64,000 nucleotides of DNA, taken from contig CAWEWZ010000011.1 in the NCBI GenBank assembly GCA_963812885.1, positions 392,773 to 456,772 of the forward strand, in the 5' to 3' direction. Position 1 is the first letter of the stretch; each line of letters starts with the position of its first letter. Both the position numbers and the translations under genes were made by a program. The notes beneath the pieces were generated by a model, which was given only the letters and a program-made list of their open reading frames with translations, was not told the origin of the DNA and searched no databases. Origin of the DNA: Bog-756 sp963812885. GTDB taxonomy: Bacteria > Actinomycetota > Acidimicrobiia > Acidimicrobiales > RAAP-2. This document shows, piece by piece, positions 46,322-55,026 of the stretch.

Positions 46322-48066
46322 TCAGCAGGGCAGGTAGGACCCGGAGCGTCCGCTGGAGACCAGCGCCGAGGCCACGTGGTCGGCCAGCATCTCGAGCGGC
46401 CTGATCTCCTCGCTGGTCAGCTGCACCGGTCGGGAGTGGGCCAGCAGCACGCTGCCCACCCGGGTCCGGTGGGCCCACAAGGGGAGGACCACCACCGCCC
46501 TGGCCCCGCCGTCGCGCAGGGAGCCGGTCCCCACGAAGCCCCGGCCGAAGGCGTCCCAGCCCGTGTAACAGGACCGGATCTCACCGACCAGCGAACACAG
46601 CGCGCCGAGGTCGGCGGGGTCGGAGCTCGAACAGGGCCTCGGCCAGGGGTCCGGTGGCCGCCGCCATTGCGTGCCCGCCCGTCGTCTCGAGAACCAGCGC
46701 GGCCGAGTCCATCTGCGACGCATTCCGTATGCAGTGGACCAGTCGCTCGGGCATGTGCGGTTCGTCGGTGATCCCGGAGATGGCGATGGAGGCGTTGACG
46801 GTCCGGTCCCATGCCGACTCGACCGGGGTGTCGCCGATGGCGTGCAGGCGCTCGGCCAACAGCGCGGCGCAGTGTTCGAGCTCTTCGAGCTGGCCGGCCG
46901 GCAGGGGGACCAGGGACTCGATGTTCAGGGCGCCGATGGTCGACTCCCCGACCTTGACGGGAACGCAGATCTCGGACACGACGCCGGGGATGGCCTCCAG
47001 GTAGTCGGGGCTGTCCGAGACGTCCGGGACCACGATGGGTGTCCCGGTCATCCACGTCCGCCCGGTGATCCCGGCGACTCCGCGCAGACCGTCGAGGATC
47101 TGCCAGAGGCCGCGCTGGGCGATGCACCGGAGCTCGCCGCGGTGCTCGAGGTAGACGCTCGGCATCACCTGGCCCTGGGCGAAGAGATGTTCGACGACCA
47201 CCCCACAGGCCCGACGCGAATCGACCGCCCGGTTCAAGGCGTCGGCCAGACGCTGGTGCGGTGACGGCCCCACCGCCGACCCACGGACCGACGGAGACCC
47301 GGCCGGCGAATGCCCGGAGGCGACGGTCGGCCAGGCCGGACCCGGGCGAGCCAGGAGATAGCCCTGCACCAGGTGCACCTCGGCCTCGCAGAGGATGTCC
47401 AACTCGGTTTCGGTCTCCACGCCCTCGGCGATGACGCTGGTGCCCACTTCGCTGGCGAAGGCGACCATGGCGCTGACCAGGGCGCGGCGGTTCTTGTCGC
47501 GTGTCGAGGTCGCGTACCAGCTCCCGGTCCAGCTTCAGGAAGTCCGGGGTGAGCTCGATGACGTGGCGAAGACTGGAGTACCCCGCTCCGGTGTCGTCGA
47601 TGGCGATGCGGACACCCCGGGCCAGCCACGGCTCGAGGTCGTGCCGCAGCAGGCAGTAGTCCGAGACCGCTTCCTGCTCGGTCAACTCGATCACCAGACG
47701 GTCGGGGAGGTCGTCGAGGAGGCTCAGGGCGTCCGGGTCGGCCAGCAGCGACGGGCTGAGGTTGACGAACAACAGCCGCTCGTCGGGGACTGCGCCCAAT
47801 GCGGCCGCGGCGACCAGGCAGGCCACCTCCAGATGACGACGGAGCCCGAACTGCTCGGCCTTGGCCAGCCACCAGTCGGGCGACCGGGAGGGCTCGAGGG
47901 GCATCCGGGCCAGCGCTTCGTATCCCACGATGAGCTGGTCGGACGGCCGGACCACCGGTTGTACCACGGACTGCACGACGCCCGGCTCGCACAGCCGCTG
48001 GATCGACCGGCGGACCGTGGCGGGGCCGTCCAGGCCCACGCCGAGCTTGTCCGAACGCAGAGCCAT
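46322..48066 (-). CDS. EAL-domain c-di-GMP phosphodiesterase with GAF domains (two frameshifts)
   Basis: N-terminal EAL domain: VVRPSDQLIVGYEALARMP (EAL), LLFVNLSPSLLADP, VIELTEQEAV, GVRIAIDDTGAGYSSLRHVIELTPDFLKLDRELV and SVIAEGVETETELDILCEAEVHLVQGYLLARP, with the metal and catalytic residues present. Two GAF-like segments follow (GGVVVEHLFAQGQVM... ICVPVKVGESTIGALNIESL; and LVHCIRNASQMDSAALVLE... VGSVLLAHSRPVQLTSEE). Extra bases near 47500 and 46625 are removed to join them. ATG 48066 is taken; longer starts are possible. Likely a soluble PDE controlled through its GAF domains. Confidence 0.85.
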
Positions 48067-48139
48067 GGCGTGGGCATCGACCCGAACCAGGCACAGCTTG
48101 AGCCTGCGCCGGCACTTTCTCCACAGGGGGTCGCGTCGG

Positions 48140-49200
48140 TCAGCGAGCGGGCGCCAGGTCCGTCGGCACGGTGACCCCCAACAGGTCGGACACCGCCGTC
48201 GCCCACCAGGTGGACGCCGGCCGGCGAAGGCCGATGGCCGCTCCGAGCCGGGCCGCGGCGGGATGGCCACCGGTCACCACGGCGACCTGAGGAGCCGTGC
48301 GCGGGCTGCCGTGCACACCCCGGACCGGGAACTCGACCGACGAGAACCAGCGTCCGGCCTCGGACCAGGCGAGGACGGTCCCGTCACCCAGCCGCCGGGT
48401 CCCTTCCACTCCCGACACCTGCGTCAACCACCGGCCGTCACGGGCCATCTCGCCTCCGACGACGGCCACGGCGCCGTCGTCGACCGCGAGGCCGGTCAAC
48501 CCGAGCGCGGCCGCCGGCGGGCGGAGGTCGATGGGCGCCGACACGGTCACCGCCTCCTGGCTGTGGTCGCTGACCACGATGACGACCCAGCTCTCCCACT
48601 CGCCCCGCATGCACTCGGTGACCGATCCGACCAGGGCGTCGGCCCGGCCGTAGCGACGCAGCGCCTCCGGGCTGTCCGGGCCGAAGATGTGAGCGGCGGT
48701 ATCGGACTCGTTCAGCTGGGCGACGATCAGCTCAGCATCGCCGGCCACCGCCCCGAGCACCCGCTCGGTGGTCTCGCGGTCCTTGGCGTAGCCGAGCACG
48801 TCGAGGGCCACGCCGTCGACGAAGGCGCCATCGGGCCAGACCGTGTCGGCCGTAAGGGCCCCGGTGACGCCCACCAGGTGATGGTCGCCGAACACCGCCG
48901 CGCTCGACCGCCCCGCCTCCCTCATGGCATCGAAGAGGGTGGGCGACGAAAGGCCGCGCTCCCACGACGGGACCAGGCCGTCGGGGGTGGGGATCTCGTT
49001 GGCGACGATCCCGTGTCGGCTCGGGTGCCACGCCGGTGACGAATGTCGCGTGGTTGGGGTACGTCGAGGTGGGCAGTACCCCGATCCCGCCGTCGCGGCA
49101 CCACCCGCCGGAACGGGCCAGGGAGGTCAGGACCGGCATCACGCGCATCGTTCACGTGCCGGGGGGAAACGCCGTCGAGCACGAGGAAGAGGACTCTCAC
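48140..49200 (-). CDS. Alkaline-phosphatase-superfamily phosphodiesterase/phosphonoacetate hydrolase-like (two frameshifts)
   Basis: VRVLFLVLDGVSPRHVN gives the first metal Asp; PTSTYPNHATFVTGVAPE carries the Thr nucleophile motif of the nucleotide pyrophosphatase/PhnA branch; FGDHHLVG, ELIVAQLNESDTAAHIFGPDS (D...H) and VVIVVSDHSQE (DH) are the other metal ligands. Extra bases near 49150 and 49015 split it; repaired, the second join reads HGIVANEIPTPDGLVP. About 353 residues. It lies 28 bp after the PhnZ-like HD gene, and together they suggest organophosphonate or phosphodiester use. No signal peptide. Confidence 0.75.
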
Positions 49201-49228
49201 CGGGCCCCTCTGGGTCGGAGCCGTGCCC

Positions 49229-49780
49229 TCAACGGGCCACGGTCTCCAACGTGGGCAGCCACTCGTCGAGCCCGGGGACCTCCGCCCGGGGGTCCTTGGC
49301 GGCCTCGTCGGCCCGCCGGAGCCCCACGGCGGCATCGAAACACGGCGACGACCGGAAGCGGGCGAGCTCGTCAGCGGTCATCGCCTCGCCCTGGGCCACC
49401 AGGGTGCGGGCACTGCCCTCCGACAGTCGGTCCCGGTAGGACTGGTCGACGGTGACCAGGAAGCGCTTCGCCGGCACGTGGCTCTCGACGAGGACCGCGA
49501 CCCGGTCCCCGAACACCGGGCGGACGAATGCCGCCCCCACCGCGCCATGGATGTCCTCGCACCCGGGCATCAGCACATGGCCGACGTCGTGGAGGAGTCC
49601 GGCCACCTGGAGCTCAGGATCATCGGGGTCCGAATCGCGCAGGTGGGCCGCGCATTGCAACCCGTGGTGGAGGATGCTGAGCCCGGTGATCTCCTCGTTG
49701 GGCTCCTCGAGGGAACCGGCCTGCCGAAGCACGGCAATGACGCCGGCCAGGGTGGTCCGGTTCGAGGGCACCTCGGTCAT
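49229..49780 (-). CDS. HD-domain oxygenase of the PhnZ/TmpB type
   Basis: A 183-residue protein resembling phosphonate-operon HD proteins, whose characterised members (PhnZ, TmpB) are mixed-valence di-iron oxygenases cleaving hydroxylated phosphonates. Candidate iron ligands are His39 (HHGLQCAAH), His64-Asp65 (LLHDVGH), His78, His101 (ESHVPAKRFL) and Asp158 (RRADEAAK). SYRDRLSEGSARTLVAQG and FDAAVGLRRADEAAKDP match the family C-terminal part. ATG 49780 is leaderless. Intact. A plain HD phosphohydrolase remains an alternative. Confidence 0.78.
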   Translation of the reverse strand: MTEVPSNRTTLAGVIAVLRQAGSLEEPNEEITGLSILHHGLQCAAHLRDSDPDDPELQVAGLLHDVGHVLMPGCEDIHGAVGAAFVRPVFGDRVAVLVESHVPAKRFLVTVDQSYRDRLSEGSARTLVAQGEAMTADELARFRSSPCFDAAVGLRRADEAAKDPRAEVPGLDEWLPTLETVAR

Positions 49781-49787
49781 CGGACCG

Positions 49788-49793
49788 ATCCTA
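49788..49793 (-). promoter_or_regulatory. -10 element TAGGAT, leaderless start of the HD-oxygenase gene
   Basis: Minus strand TAGGAT, 7 bases, ATG 49780; no ribosome site. Confidence 0.65.
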
Positions 49794-49820
49794 TGCCCCA
49801 CCGCCGCCTGCGGGACCTGG

Positions 49821-50450
49821 TCAGCGCAGGCCGGCCAGCAGGAATTCGTCCACGAAGCGGAGGACGCTGGCCGGGTCGTCGACGTCGACGGCATCGCCGG
49901 GCACGGTGACGAGCGAAAGCACCGTCCGCATCACCCACTCACCACCCCTGGCGATGTCCAGGTCCGGCCGGACCTCGCCGCGGGAACGGGCGGCCTCCAG
50001 ATAGGGGTGCCAGAACCGGGCCATGCCCGGCATCATCGCCCGCAGGCCGGTACCCACCGTTTCGGCGTAGACCTCGGGCTCCTCGGCCTTGAGCCGGAGG
50101 AGGAGAGCCCCCGGCCGGTGCTGGCGTGAGATCCGGACGGCTTCGGCCACCTGCGCGGCAAGACCCTCGACCCTCGAGATGCGGGCATGGGCGTCGGCCC
50201 AGAACAGCTCGTCGGTCCGGGCCAACGCCGCCACCACCAGCGACGCCTTGTCGGGGAAGTGTCGATAGAGCCAGGCGCGGGACATCCCGGCCTCGTGGGC
50301 GATCTCGATCACCGTCGTCCGACGGATGCCGGATCTCCGCAGGCACCGTTCTGCCGCCGCCAGCAGGCGGTCGCGGCCGCCCGCGCCGGACCGGGCCTCC
50401 GGTGGGCTGGAGCTGGTGCTCGTGTTGGCCGTGGTCACTGCGCGGCTCAC
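49821..50450 (-). CDS. TetR-family regulator coupled to the monooxygenase
   Basis: About 209 residues. DNA-binding domain GGRDRLLAAAERCLRRSGIRRTTVIEIAHEAGMSRAWLYRHFPDKASLVVAAL; ligand domain with ISRQHRPGALLLRLKAEEPEVYAE and WVMRTVLSLVTVPGDA. The GTG start overlaps the stop of the monooxygenase gene (GTGA), so the two are translated together. It probably controls the divergent promoters at 52376-52517, where inverted and direct repeats lie. Intact. Confidence 0.88.
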   Translation of the reverse strand: MSRAVTTANTSTSSSPPEARSGAGGRDRLLAAAERCLRRSGIRRTTVIEIAHEAGMSRAWLYRHFPDKASLVVAALARTDELFWADAHARISRVEGLAAQVAEAVRISRQHRPGALLLRLKAEEPEVYAETVGTGLRAMMPGMARFWHPYLEAARSRGEVRPDLDIARGGEWVMRTVLSLVTVPGDAVDVDDPASVLRFVDEFLLAGLR

Positions 50451-52375
50451 TGCATCACGAAGTCGCCCAGATCGGGCTGCTTGGTCCAACCCCAATAGTC
50501 GACGAGACGCCACGGACTGAGGACGTGGATCTCCCCGTACCGGTTCTTGAAGAAGGAGTGTTTGACCGACGGCTGTGACCAGACCAGCTTCTTGATCTCC
50601 TCCTGACATCGCCGGTGCCAGTCCTCGTATCGGTCCGGGCGGGGCTCCATCGACCGGTGGCCGCCGACGATGAGCTCCTCCAGGCACTGGGTGATGTAGC
50701 GCATCTGGCACTCGGAGTGGAAGATGAGGCTGCCGCCGTGGGCCAGGTTGGTGCCCGGGCCGTACATGCAGAACAGATTGGGGAACCCGGGCACGGTGAT
50801 ACCCAGATACGCTGCCGGCCGCTCGCCCCACAGCGTGCGGAGGTCGGTCCCGTCCCGGCCGGTGATCGCGAGGGGCCACAGGACCCGATTGGCGTGGAAG
50901 CCGGTGGCGTAGACGATCACGTCGGCGCGGTGGTGCTCGCCGTCGACGGTCACGACACCGTCGGCCTCGATGTGGTCGATGCCGGTACGGACCAACTCGA
51001 CGTTGTCACGGGTGAGCGTCCGCAGCCAACTGCCGTTGTCCTGAAGGGTGCGCTTCCCGGTGGCCGGATAGTCGGGCACCACCTTGGCGATGAGCTCCGG
51101 GTCGTCACCGACCTGGCTGACGATCCACTCGGTGAACATCTGGCGGGTGAGCTCGTTCATCTCGCTGACCGCCCGCTGCTGGTCGGGATAGTCGGGATCG
51201 ACCCGGGCCGCCTCGAGACCCTTGTCGCAGCCGGGCCAGAGGATGAGGAAGCGATACCAGCGCCCGTAGAACGGCAGGTGACGCAGCGCCCATCGCACGC
51301 CCGGCCCCACCACCTCGTGATAGTTGGGGTTGGGGAACATCCACTGCGCGGTGCGCTGGAAGACAGTCAGATGATCGACGTCGGCGGCGATGGCCGGGGC
51401 GATCTGGAACCCGCTGGCCCCGGCGCCGATCATGGCCACTCGCTTTCCGGAGAGACCGACGGTGTGATCCCATCGGGCCGAGTGGAACGAAGGGCCGGAG
51501 AAGCGCTCCTGGCCGGGGATGTCGGGGACGTGCGGCCGGTTCAGCTGGCCGACGGCGGAGATCACGGCGCGGGCCACCAGCGTCGACTCGGTACCGTCAT
51601 CGGCTCGGACGGCGACGGACCAGGTACCGTCGTCGTCGTCCCACTGGGCACCGAGCACTTCGGTGTTCCAGCGCACGTGCGGCCTGATGCCGTGCTTGTC
51701 CATGACGGACTCGAAGTAGGACTGGAGCTCCGGTTGCCGGGCGAAGTACTCGGTCCACGCGTCGCTCGGTTCGAAGCTGTAGCAGTAGAAGTGGTTGCCG
51801 ACGTCGACGCGCGCTCCGGGGTACGAGTTCTCCCACCAGGTACCGCCCACTCCTGCGTTCTTCTCGACGATGGTGAACGGGATTCCGGCCTCCTGAAGCC
51901 GGATGCCGGCCAGCAGGCCGGACTGACCGCAGCCGATGACGACGACCGGAAAGGCGTCACGGGACGCCTGGTCGGCAGGGACCGCAACCCGGCGCTGGTC
52001 GGCGCCGTCCAGCTCCATCTCCTCCATCAGCATCGGGACGTACTCCGCCGGTACCTCCTCGCACACCAGCCAGCCCATCATCTCGTGCAGCAGGGCTGCC
52101 GAGATCGGCTCGGGCTCGGGGCAGCCGCGGTCCCGGTAGTCGCGGATGACCTCCAGTGCGATGTCCCGGACCTCCGCCTTGTCCTCTTCGGTCATGTACC
52201 CCTGGACCTCGTTGAGGAACAGCCCCGCCGGACGGAGCCGCCCGCGGATGAGCTCGGGATCTCCGGACATGTGGACCAGGGAGAGCATCAGGGTGGGGAT
52301 GCTGACGTCGAGCAGCGCGGCGGCGATGTCGTCATCGGACGTGTCGAACGGCTCGCCCGCATGGGGGTTGCGCAT
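50447..52375 (-). CDS. Flavin-containing Baeyer-Villiger-type monooxygenase
   Basis: Intact 642-residue FAD/NADPH monooxygenase. The first 140 residues are an extra helical domain (DDDIAAALLDVSIPTLMLSLVHMSGDPELIRG...) as in 4-hydroxyacetophenone monooxygenases. Then the FAD loop VVVIGCGQSGLLAGIRLQEAG, GGTWWENSYPGARVDVGNHFYCYSF, the fingerprint SGPSFHSARWDHTVGLSGKRVAMIGAGASGFQ (FxGxxxHxxxW followed by the NADPH loop) and DVIVYATGFHANRVLWPL. It should insert oxygen into ketones. It is divergent from an alcohol dehydrogenase that could supply the ketone. Confidence 0.93.
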   Translation of the reverse strand: MRNPHAGEPFDTSDDDIAAALLDVSIPTLMLSLVHMSGDPELIRGRLRPAGLFLNEVQGYMTEEDKAEVRDIALEVIRDYRDRGCPEPEPISAALLHEMMGWLVCEEVPAEYVPMLMEEMELDGADQRRVAVPADQASRDAFPVVVIGCGQSGLLAGIRLQEAGIPFTIVEKNAGVGGTWWENSYPGARVDVGNHFYCYSFEPSDAWTEYFARQPELQSYFESVMDKHGIRPHVRWNTEVLGAQWDDDDGTWSVAVRADDGTESTLVARAVISAVGQLNRPHVPDIPGQERFSGPSFHSARWDHTVGLSGKRVAMIGAGASGFQIAPAIAADVDHLTVFQRTAQWMFPNPNYHEVVGPGVRWALRHLPFYGRWYRFLILWPGCDKGLEAARVDPDYPDQQRAVSEMNELTRQMFTEWIVSQVGDDPELIAKVVPDYPATGKRTLQDNGSWLRTLTRDNVELVRTGIDHIEADGVVTVDGEHHRADVIVYATGFHANRVLWPLAITGRDGTDLRTLWGERPAAYLGITVPGFPNLFCMYGPGTNLAHGGSLIFHSECQMRYITQCLEELIVGGHRSMEPRPDRYEDWHRRCQEEIKKLVWSQPSVKHSFFKNRYGEIHVLSPWRLVDYWGWTKQPDLGDFVMQ

Positions 52376-52427
52376 GTCGTGGCCCTTTCTCGAGGCGGCA
52401 CGGTGCACCGACGAGCTGCGCCCTGGT

Positions 52428-52468
52428 ACACAACATTGCAATTGTGTCTACACGTGGTTGTGTCTACA
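52428..52468. promoter_or_regulatory. Candidate operator of the monooxygenase/dehydrogenase divergon
   Basis: An inverted repeat ACACAA-N8-TTGTGT (52428-52447) overlaps the first of two direct repeats TTGTGTCTACA (52442-52452 and 52458-52468, 16 bp apart). The sites lie between the divergent monooxygenase and dehydrogenase genes; TACATT at 52464-52469 could be the -10 of the latter. The TetR protein coded next to the monooxygenase is the obvious candidate ligand. Confidence 0.65.
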
Positions 52469-52517
52469 TTGCCAGTGTGATTGTCGGTGTGTCCACGGGG
52501 TCGTCGTCGGAGGAGCC

Positions 52518-53545
52518 ATGCGCCAGGTCGTGATCGCCGGGACCCACCAGGTCCGGGTGGACGACGCCGGCGACCCGGTCCTACCCGGTGCCGACGGCGC
52601 CGTCGTCGTCGTGGAGGCCACGTCGATCTGCGGATCGGATCTCCACTTCTACGACGGGGACATCCCGGTGGGCGACGGGCATCGCCGTCGGGCACGAGTT
52701 CGTCGGAACGGTGGCCGAAGTAGGTCCCGAGGTGCGTCGTTTCCGGCCCGGGGACCGGGTCCTCACCGCATCCGTGGCCGGGTGCGGGTACTGCGCCGGC
52801 TGTGCCACGGGCGATCCGGTCACCTGCATCGAGGGCCCCAAGGTGTTCGGGTCGGGGACGCTCCCCGGCGGTCAGGCATCGGCGGTGGCGGTTCCGTCGG
52901 CCGACTTCCAGCTGCTGGGCATCCCCGAGGGGATGGACGACGAGTCGGCCCTGTTGCTGACCGACAACCTGGGCACCGGTTGGATCGGCGCCGAACGGGC
53001 CGAATTCCCGCTCGGGGGGCACGGTGGTCGTGCTCGGCCTCGGTGCCGTCGGATTGTGTGCCGTGCGTTCGGCGCTGGCCATGGGCGCGGGCCGAGTGCT
53101 GGCCGCCGACCCGGTTGCGGGCCGCCGCGCCCTGGCGGCCGACTCGGGGGCCGTGCCCATCGACGGGCCGACCGTGGACGCCGTCATGGAGGCCACCCAC
53201 GGGCGGGGAGCCGACGCGGTGATCGACGCCGTGGCCAGCGACACCACGCTCGACGACGCGCTGGCCAGCGTCCGGGCTGGGGGCACGGTTTCGGTGATCG
53301 GCGTCCACGATCTCCAGCCCTACCCGTTGCCCGTCCTGATGGGCCTGTTCCGGAGCGTCAGCCTGCGGATGACCACGGCGCCGGTCCACCGGACCTGGAG
53401 GACGCTCGTCCCCCTGGTGGCCAACGGCCGCCTCCGCACCGACGGCATCTTCACCCACTCCTTCCCGCTGTCCGAGGCGCCGCAGGCCTATGCGGCGGCG
53501 GCGGCACGGAGCGCTGACTGCATCAAAGTGATGATGCGGCCCTGA
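52518..53545 (+). CDS. Zinc-dependent alcohol dehydrogenase, MDR family (two frameshifts)
   Basis: Catalytic zinc ligands Cys in ATSICGSDLHFYDG and His-Glu in GIAVGHEFVGTVAEVG; GDRVLTASVAGCGYCAGCATGDPVTC resembles the structural-zinc loop with some cysteines kept. The cofactor loop is GGTVVVLGLGAVGLCAVRSALAMGA. Two extra G residues (near 52678, G3 for G2; near 53025, G6 for G5) are corrected to give DIPVGDGIAVGHEF and EFPLGGTVVVLG. About 341 residues. Start ATG 52518 with GGAGGAG before it. Probably oxidises an alcohol to the ketone used by the divergent monooxygenase (inference). Confidence 0.85.
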
Positions 53546-53610
53546 ACGCTTGCGGCCGAGGGGGCGGGGGGGGTCAACCCACTCAGTCGGGTCAGGCCGG
53601 CGGGGCAGGC

Positions 53611-53868
53611 TCAGGCCGGGGAGCGGCCGCGTCCGACCCGCGAGGCGTCGAGGGCCGCGGCCAGGGCATCCGGTCCGGCCAACCGTCGACCGGCTCCGAT
53701 GAGCAGACTGCCGACCAGGCGCGCCGGGGCCCGGCGTGGACGCGGCTCGACCGGGATCGACCGCGTGGGGTTGTCCCGGGGTGAACGTCGGCGACCGGAG
53801 GCGGCGCGCTCGCGCTCTGCCCTCCGGTTCTCGACCAACTGCTCTGCGACCCACGGGTGCATCTCCAT
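53611..53868 (-). CDS. Small basic hypothetical protein
   Basis: An 85-residue protein, MEMHPWVAEQLVENRRAERE..., with a charged N-terminal helix, a Pro/Arg-rich middle and a mildly hydrophobic stretch (ARLVGSLLIGAGRRLAGPDAL). I do not recognise a family. That it is a real gene is supported by its promoter: TTGACA, a 17-bp spacer and TAGATT 7 bases before the ATG. It is transcribed divergently from the ArsR-type regulator across one shared palindrome, so it is the likely target of that regulator. Confidence 0.65.
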   Translation of the reverse strand: MEMHPWVAEQLVENRRAERERAASGRRRSPRDNPTRSIPVEPRPRRAPARLVGSLLIGAGRRLAGPDALAAALDASRVGRGRSPA

Positions 53869-53875
53869 AGCTCCA

Positions 53876-53921
53876 AATCTAGGGCAAATGCTTGACATTG
53901 TCAAGAATATCTCTATATAGT
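53876..53921. promoter_or_regulatory. Divergent promoters sharing a 15-bp palindrome with back-to-back -35 boxes
   Basis: CTTGACA-T-TGTCAAG (53891-53905) is a perfect palindrome containing TTGACA on both strands. Minus strand: TTGACA (53904-53899), 17-bp spacer, TAGATT (53881-53876), 7 bases, ATG 53868. Plus strand: TTGACA (53892-53897), 18-bp spacer, TATAGT (53916-53921), 9 bases, ATG 53931. A second inverted repeat AGTT-ATAG-AACT (53919-53930) abuts the plus start codon. Confidence 0.78.
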
Positions 53922-53930
53922 TATAGAACT

Positions 53931-54983
53931 ATGCCACTGATCCACGCCGACCTTCCGACCTCGCGGACACTCCGGGTCTCGGTTCGGGCGTCGGTGGCCA
54001 TCGAGATCGAGTGGGCTCTGGCTTCGGGCGAGAACGAGGACTACCGCCTCGACCATCCGGTTGTTGCCGCCGTCTACGAAGACCACCCCGACCTCCAGGC
54101 TCGGGTGGACGCGATGTGGGGACCGGGCGAGGAGACCAGCTGCGGCGGGTTCATGGAGCTGATGGTGCTGGCCCACTCCGGCGGACTCCTCTTCTCGACC
54201 GATGGCGACCAACTGATCGCCCGGCTCGACGAGCTGTGCGCCATGGAGGCCGCCCCTTCGGACGACTTGCCGCTGCTGTCGGAGACGGCGGAGGACCGCA
54301 GGGTGATCCTGCACCGGCTCGACCGGCTTCGGGAATCCGGGCCGTTGCGCGACGCCTACGTCGATCTGGTTGGCGACATGTGGGAGGCGATCCGCCCCGA
54401 ATGGGAGCGCTCGGGCCGGGGTGCAGTGGAGGTGGCGGTGGCCACCCGCAGCGAGCTGGCCGCCAAGGGGGCCGACTGGCACGAGGTGGCCCGCAGCGAG
54501 TGCGACTTCGGCGGGCTCCTCGACCGCGTCGTGGAAGATCTCGGATCCGACGGTGAGCTCGTCGTCGTCCCGGCCTTCTTCACGCACAAGGGGCTGCTGG
54601 TCGACCTTCCCGGCGTGGTGGTCATCGGGGTGCGCGCCGACACCACAGGGGCGGAGGCGCGGGCTCGGACCGAAGCGCTCGCCCGCCGGTTGAAGGCCAT
54701 CTCGGATCCCACCCGGCTGGCCATGTTGGATGCACTCCGCAACGGTCCGCGCACCGTCAGCGAGATCGCCCTGGCCTTCGGACTGGCCCAACCGACGGTC
54801 AGCAATCATGTCAAGGTGCTGCGGGACGCGGGTCTGGTCACCGATGTTCGCGACGGGTCGCGGCGCAACCTGGTGGTCGAGCACGAACAAATGGAGCAGC
54901 TCCTGGCCAATCTTCGCAGGGTGGTGTCGGATCGGGACGAGCCCGGTCGCGACCACCATCACGGCGGGGCACTGCCCTCGTAG
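53931..54983 (+). CDS. ArsR-type regulator with large N-terminal domain
   Basis: 350 residues, intact. Residues about 240-320 are an ArsR winged helix: LARRLKAISDPTRLAMLDALRNGPRTVSEIALAFGLAQPTVSNHVKVLRDAGLVTDVRDGSRRNLVV. The N-terminal 230 residues (VSVRASVAIEIEWALASGENEDYRLDHPVVAAVYEDHPDLQ..., CGGFMELMVLAHSGGLLFSTDG) match a DUF5937-like sensor region seen in other actinobacterial ArsR proteins. The C-terminus ends DRDEPGRDHHHGGALPS, a His cluster that could bind metal. It is probably autoregulated through the palindrome upstream. Confidence 0.8.
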   Translation: MPLIHADLPTSRTLRVSVRASVAIEIEWALASGENEDYRLDHPVVAAVYEDHPDLQARVDAMWGPGEETSCGGFMELMVLAHSGGLLFSTDGDQLIARLDELCAMEAAPSDDLPLLSETAEDRRVILHRLDRLRESGPLRDAYVDLVGDMWEAIRPEWERSGRGAVEVAVATRSELAAKGADWHEVARSECDFGGLLDRVVEDLGSDGELVVVPAFFTHKGLLVDLPGVVVIGVRADTTGAEARARTEALARRLKAISDPTRLAMLDALRNGPRTVSEIALAFGLAQPTVSNHVKVLRDAGLVTDVRDGSRRNLVVEHEQMEQLLANLRRVVSDRDEPGRDHHHGGALPS

Positions 54984-55014
54984 AGCGGGGGCTCTGGCCG
55001 TCGATCCCAGGCGG

Positions 55015-55020
55015 CATACT
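55015..55020 (+). promoter_or_regulatory. -10 element CATACT, leaderless start of AraC gene
   Basis: CATACT, 6 bases, GTG 55027; no ribosome site. Confidence 0.45.
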
Positions 55021-55026
55021 GAGGCG

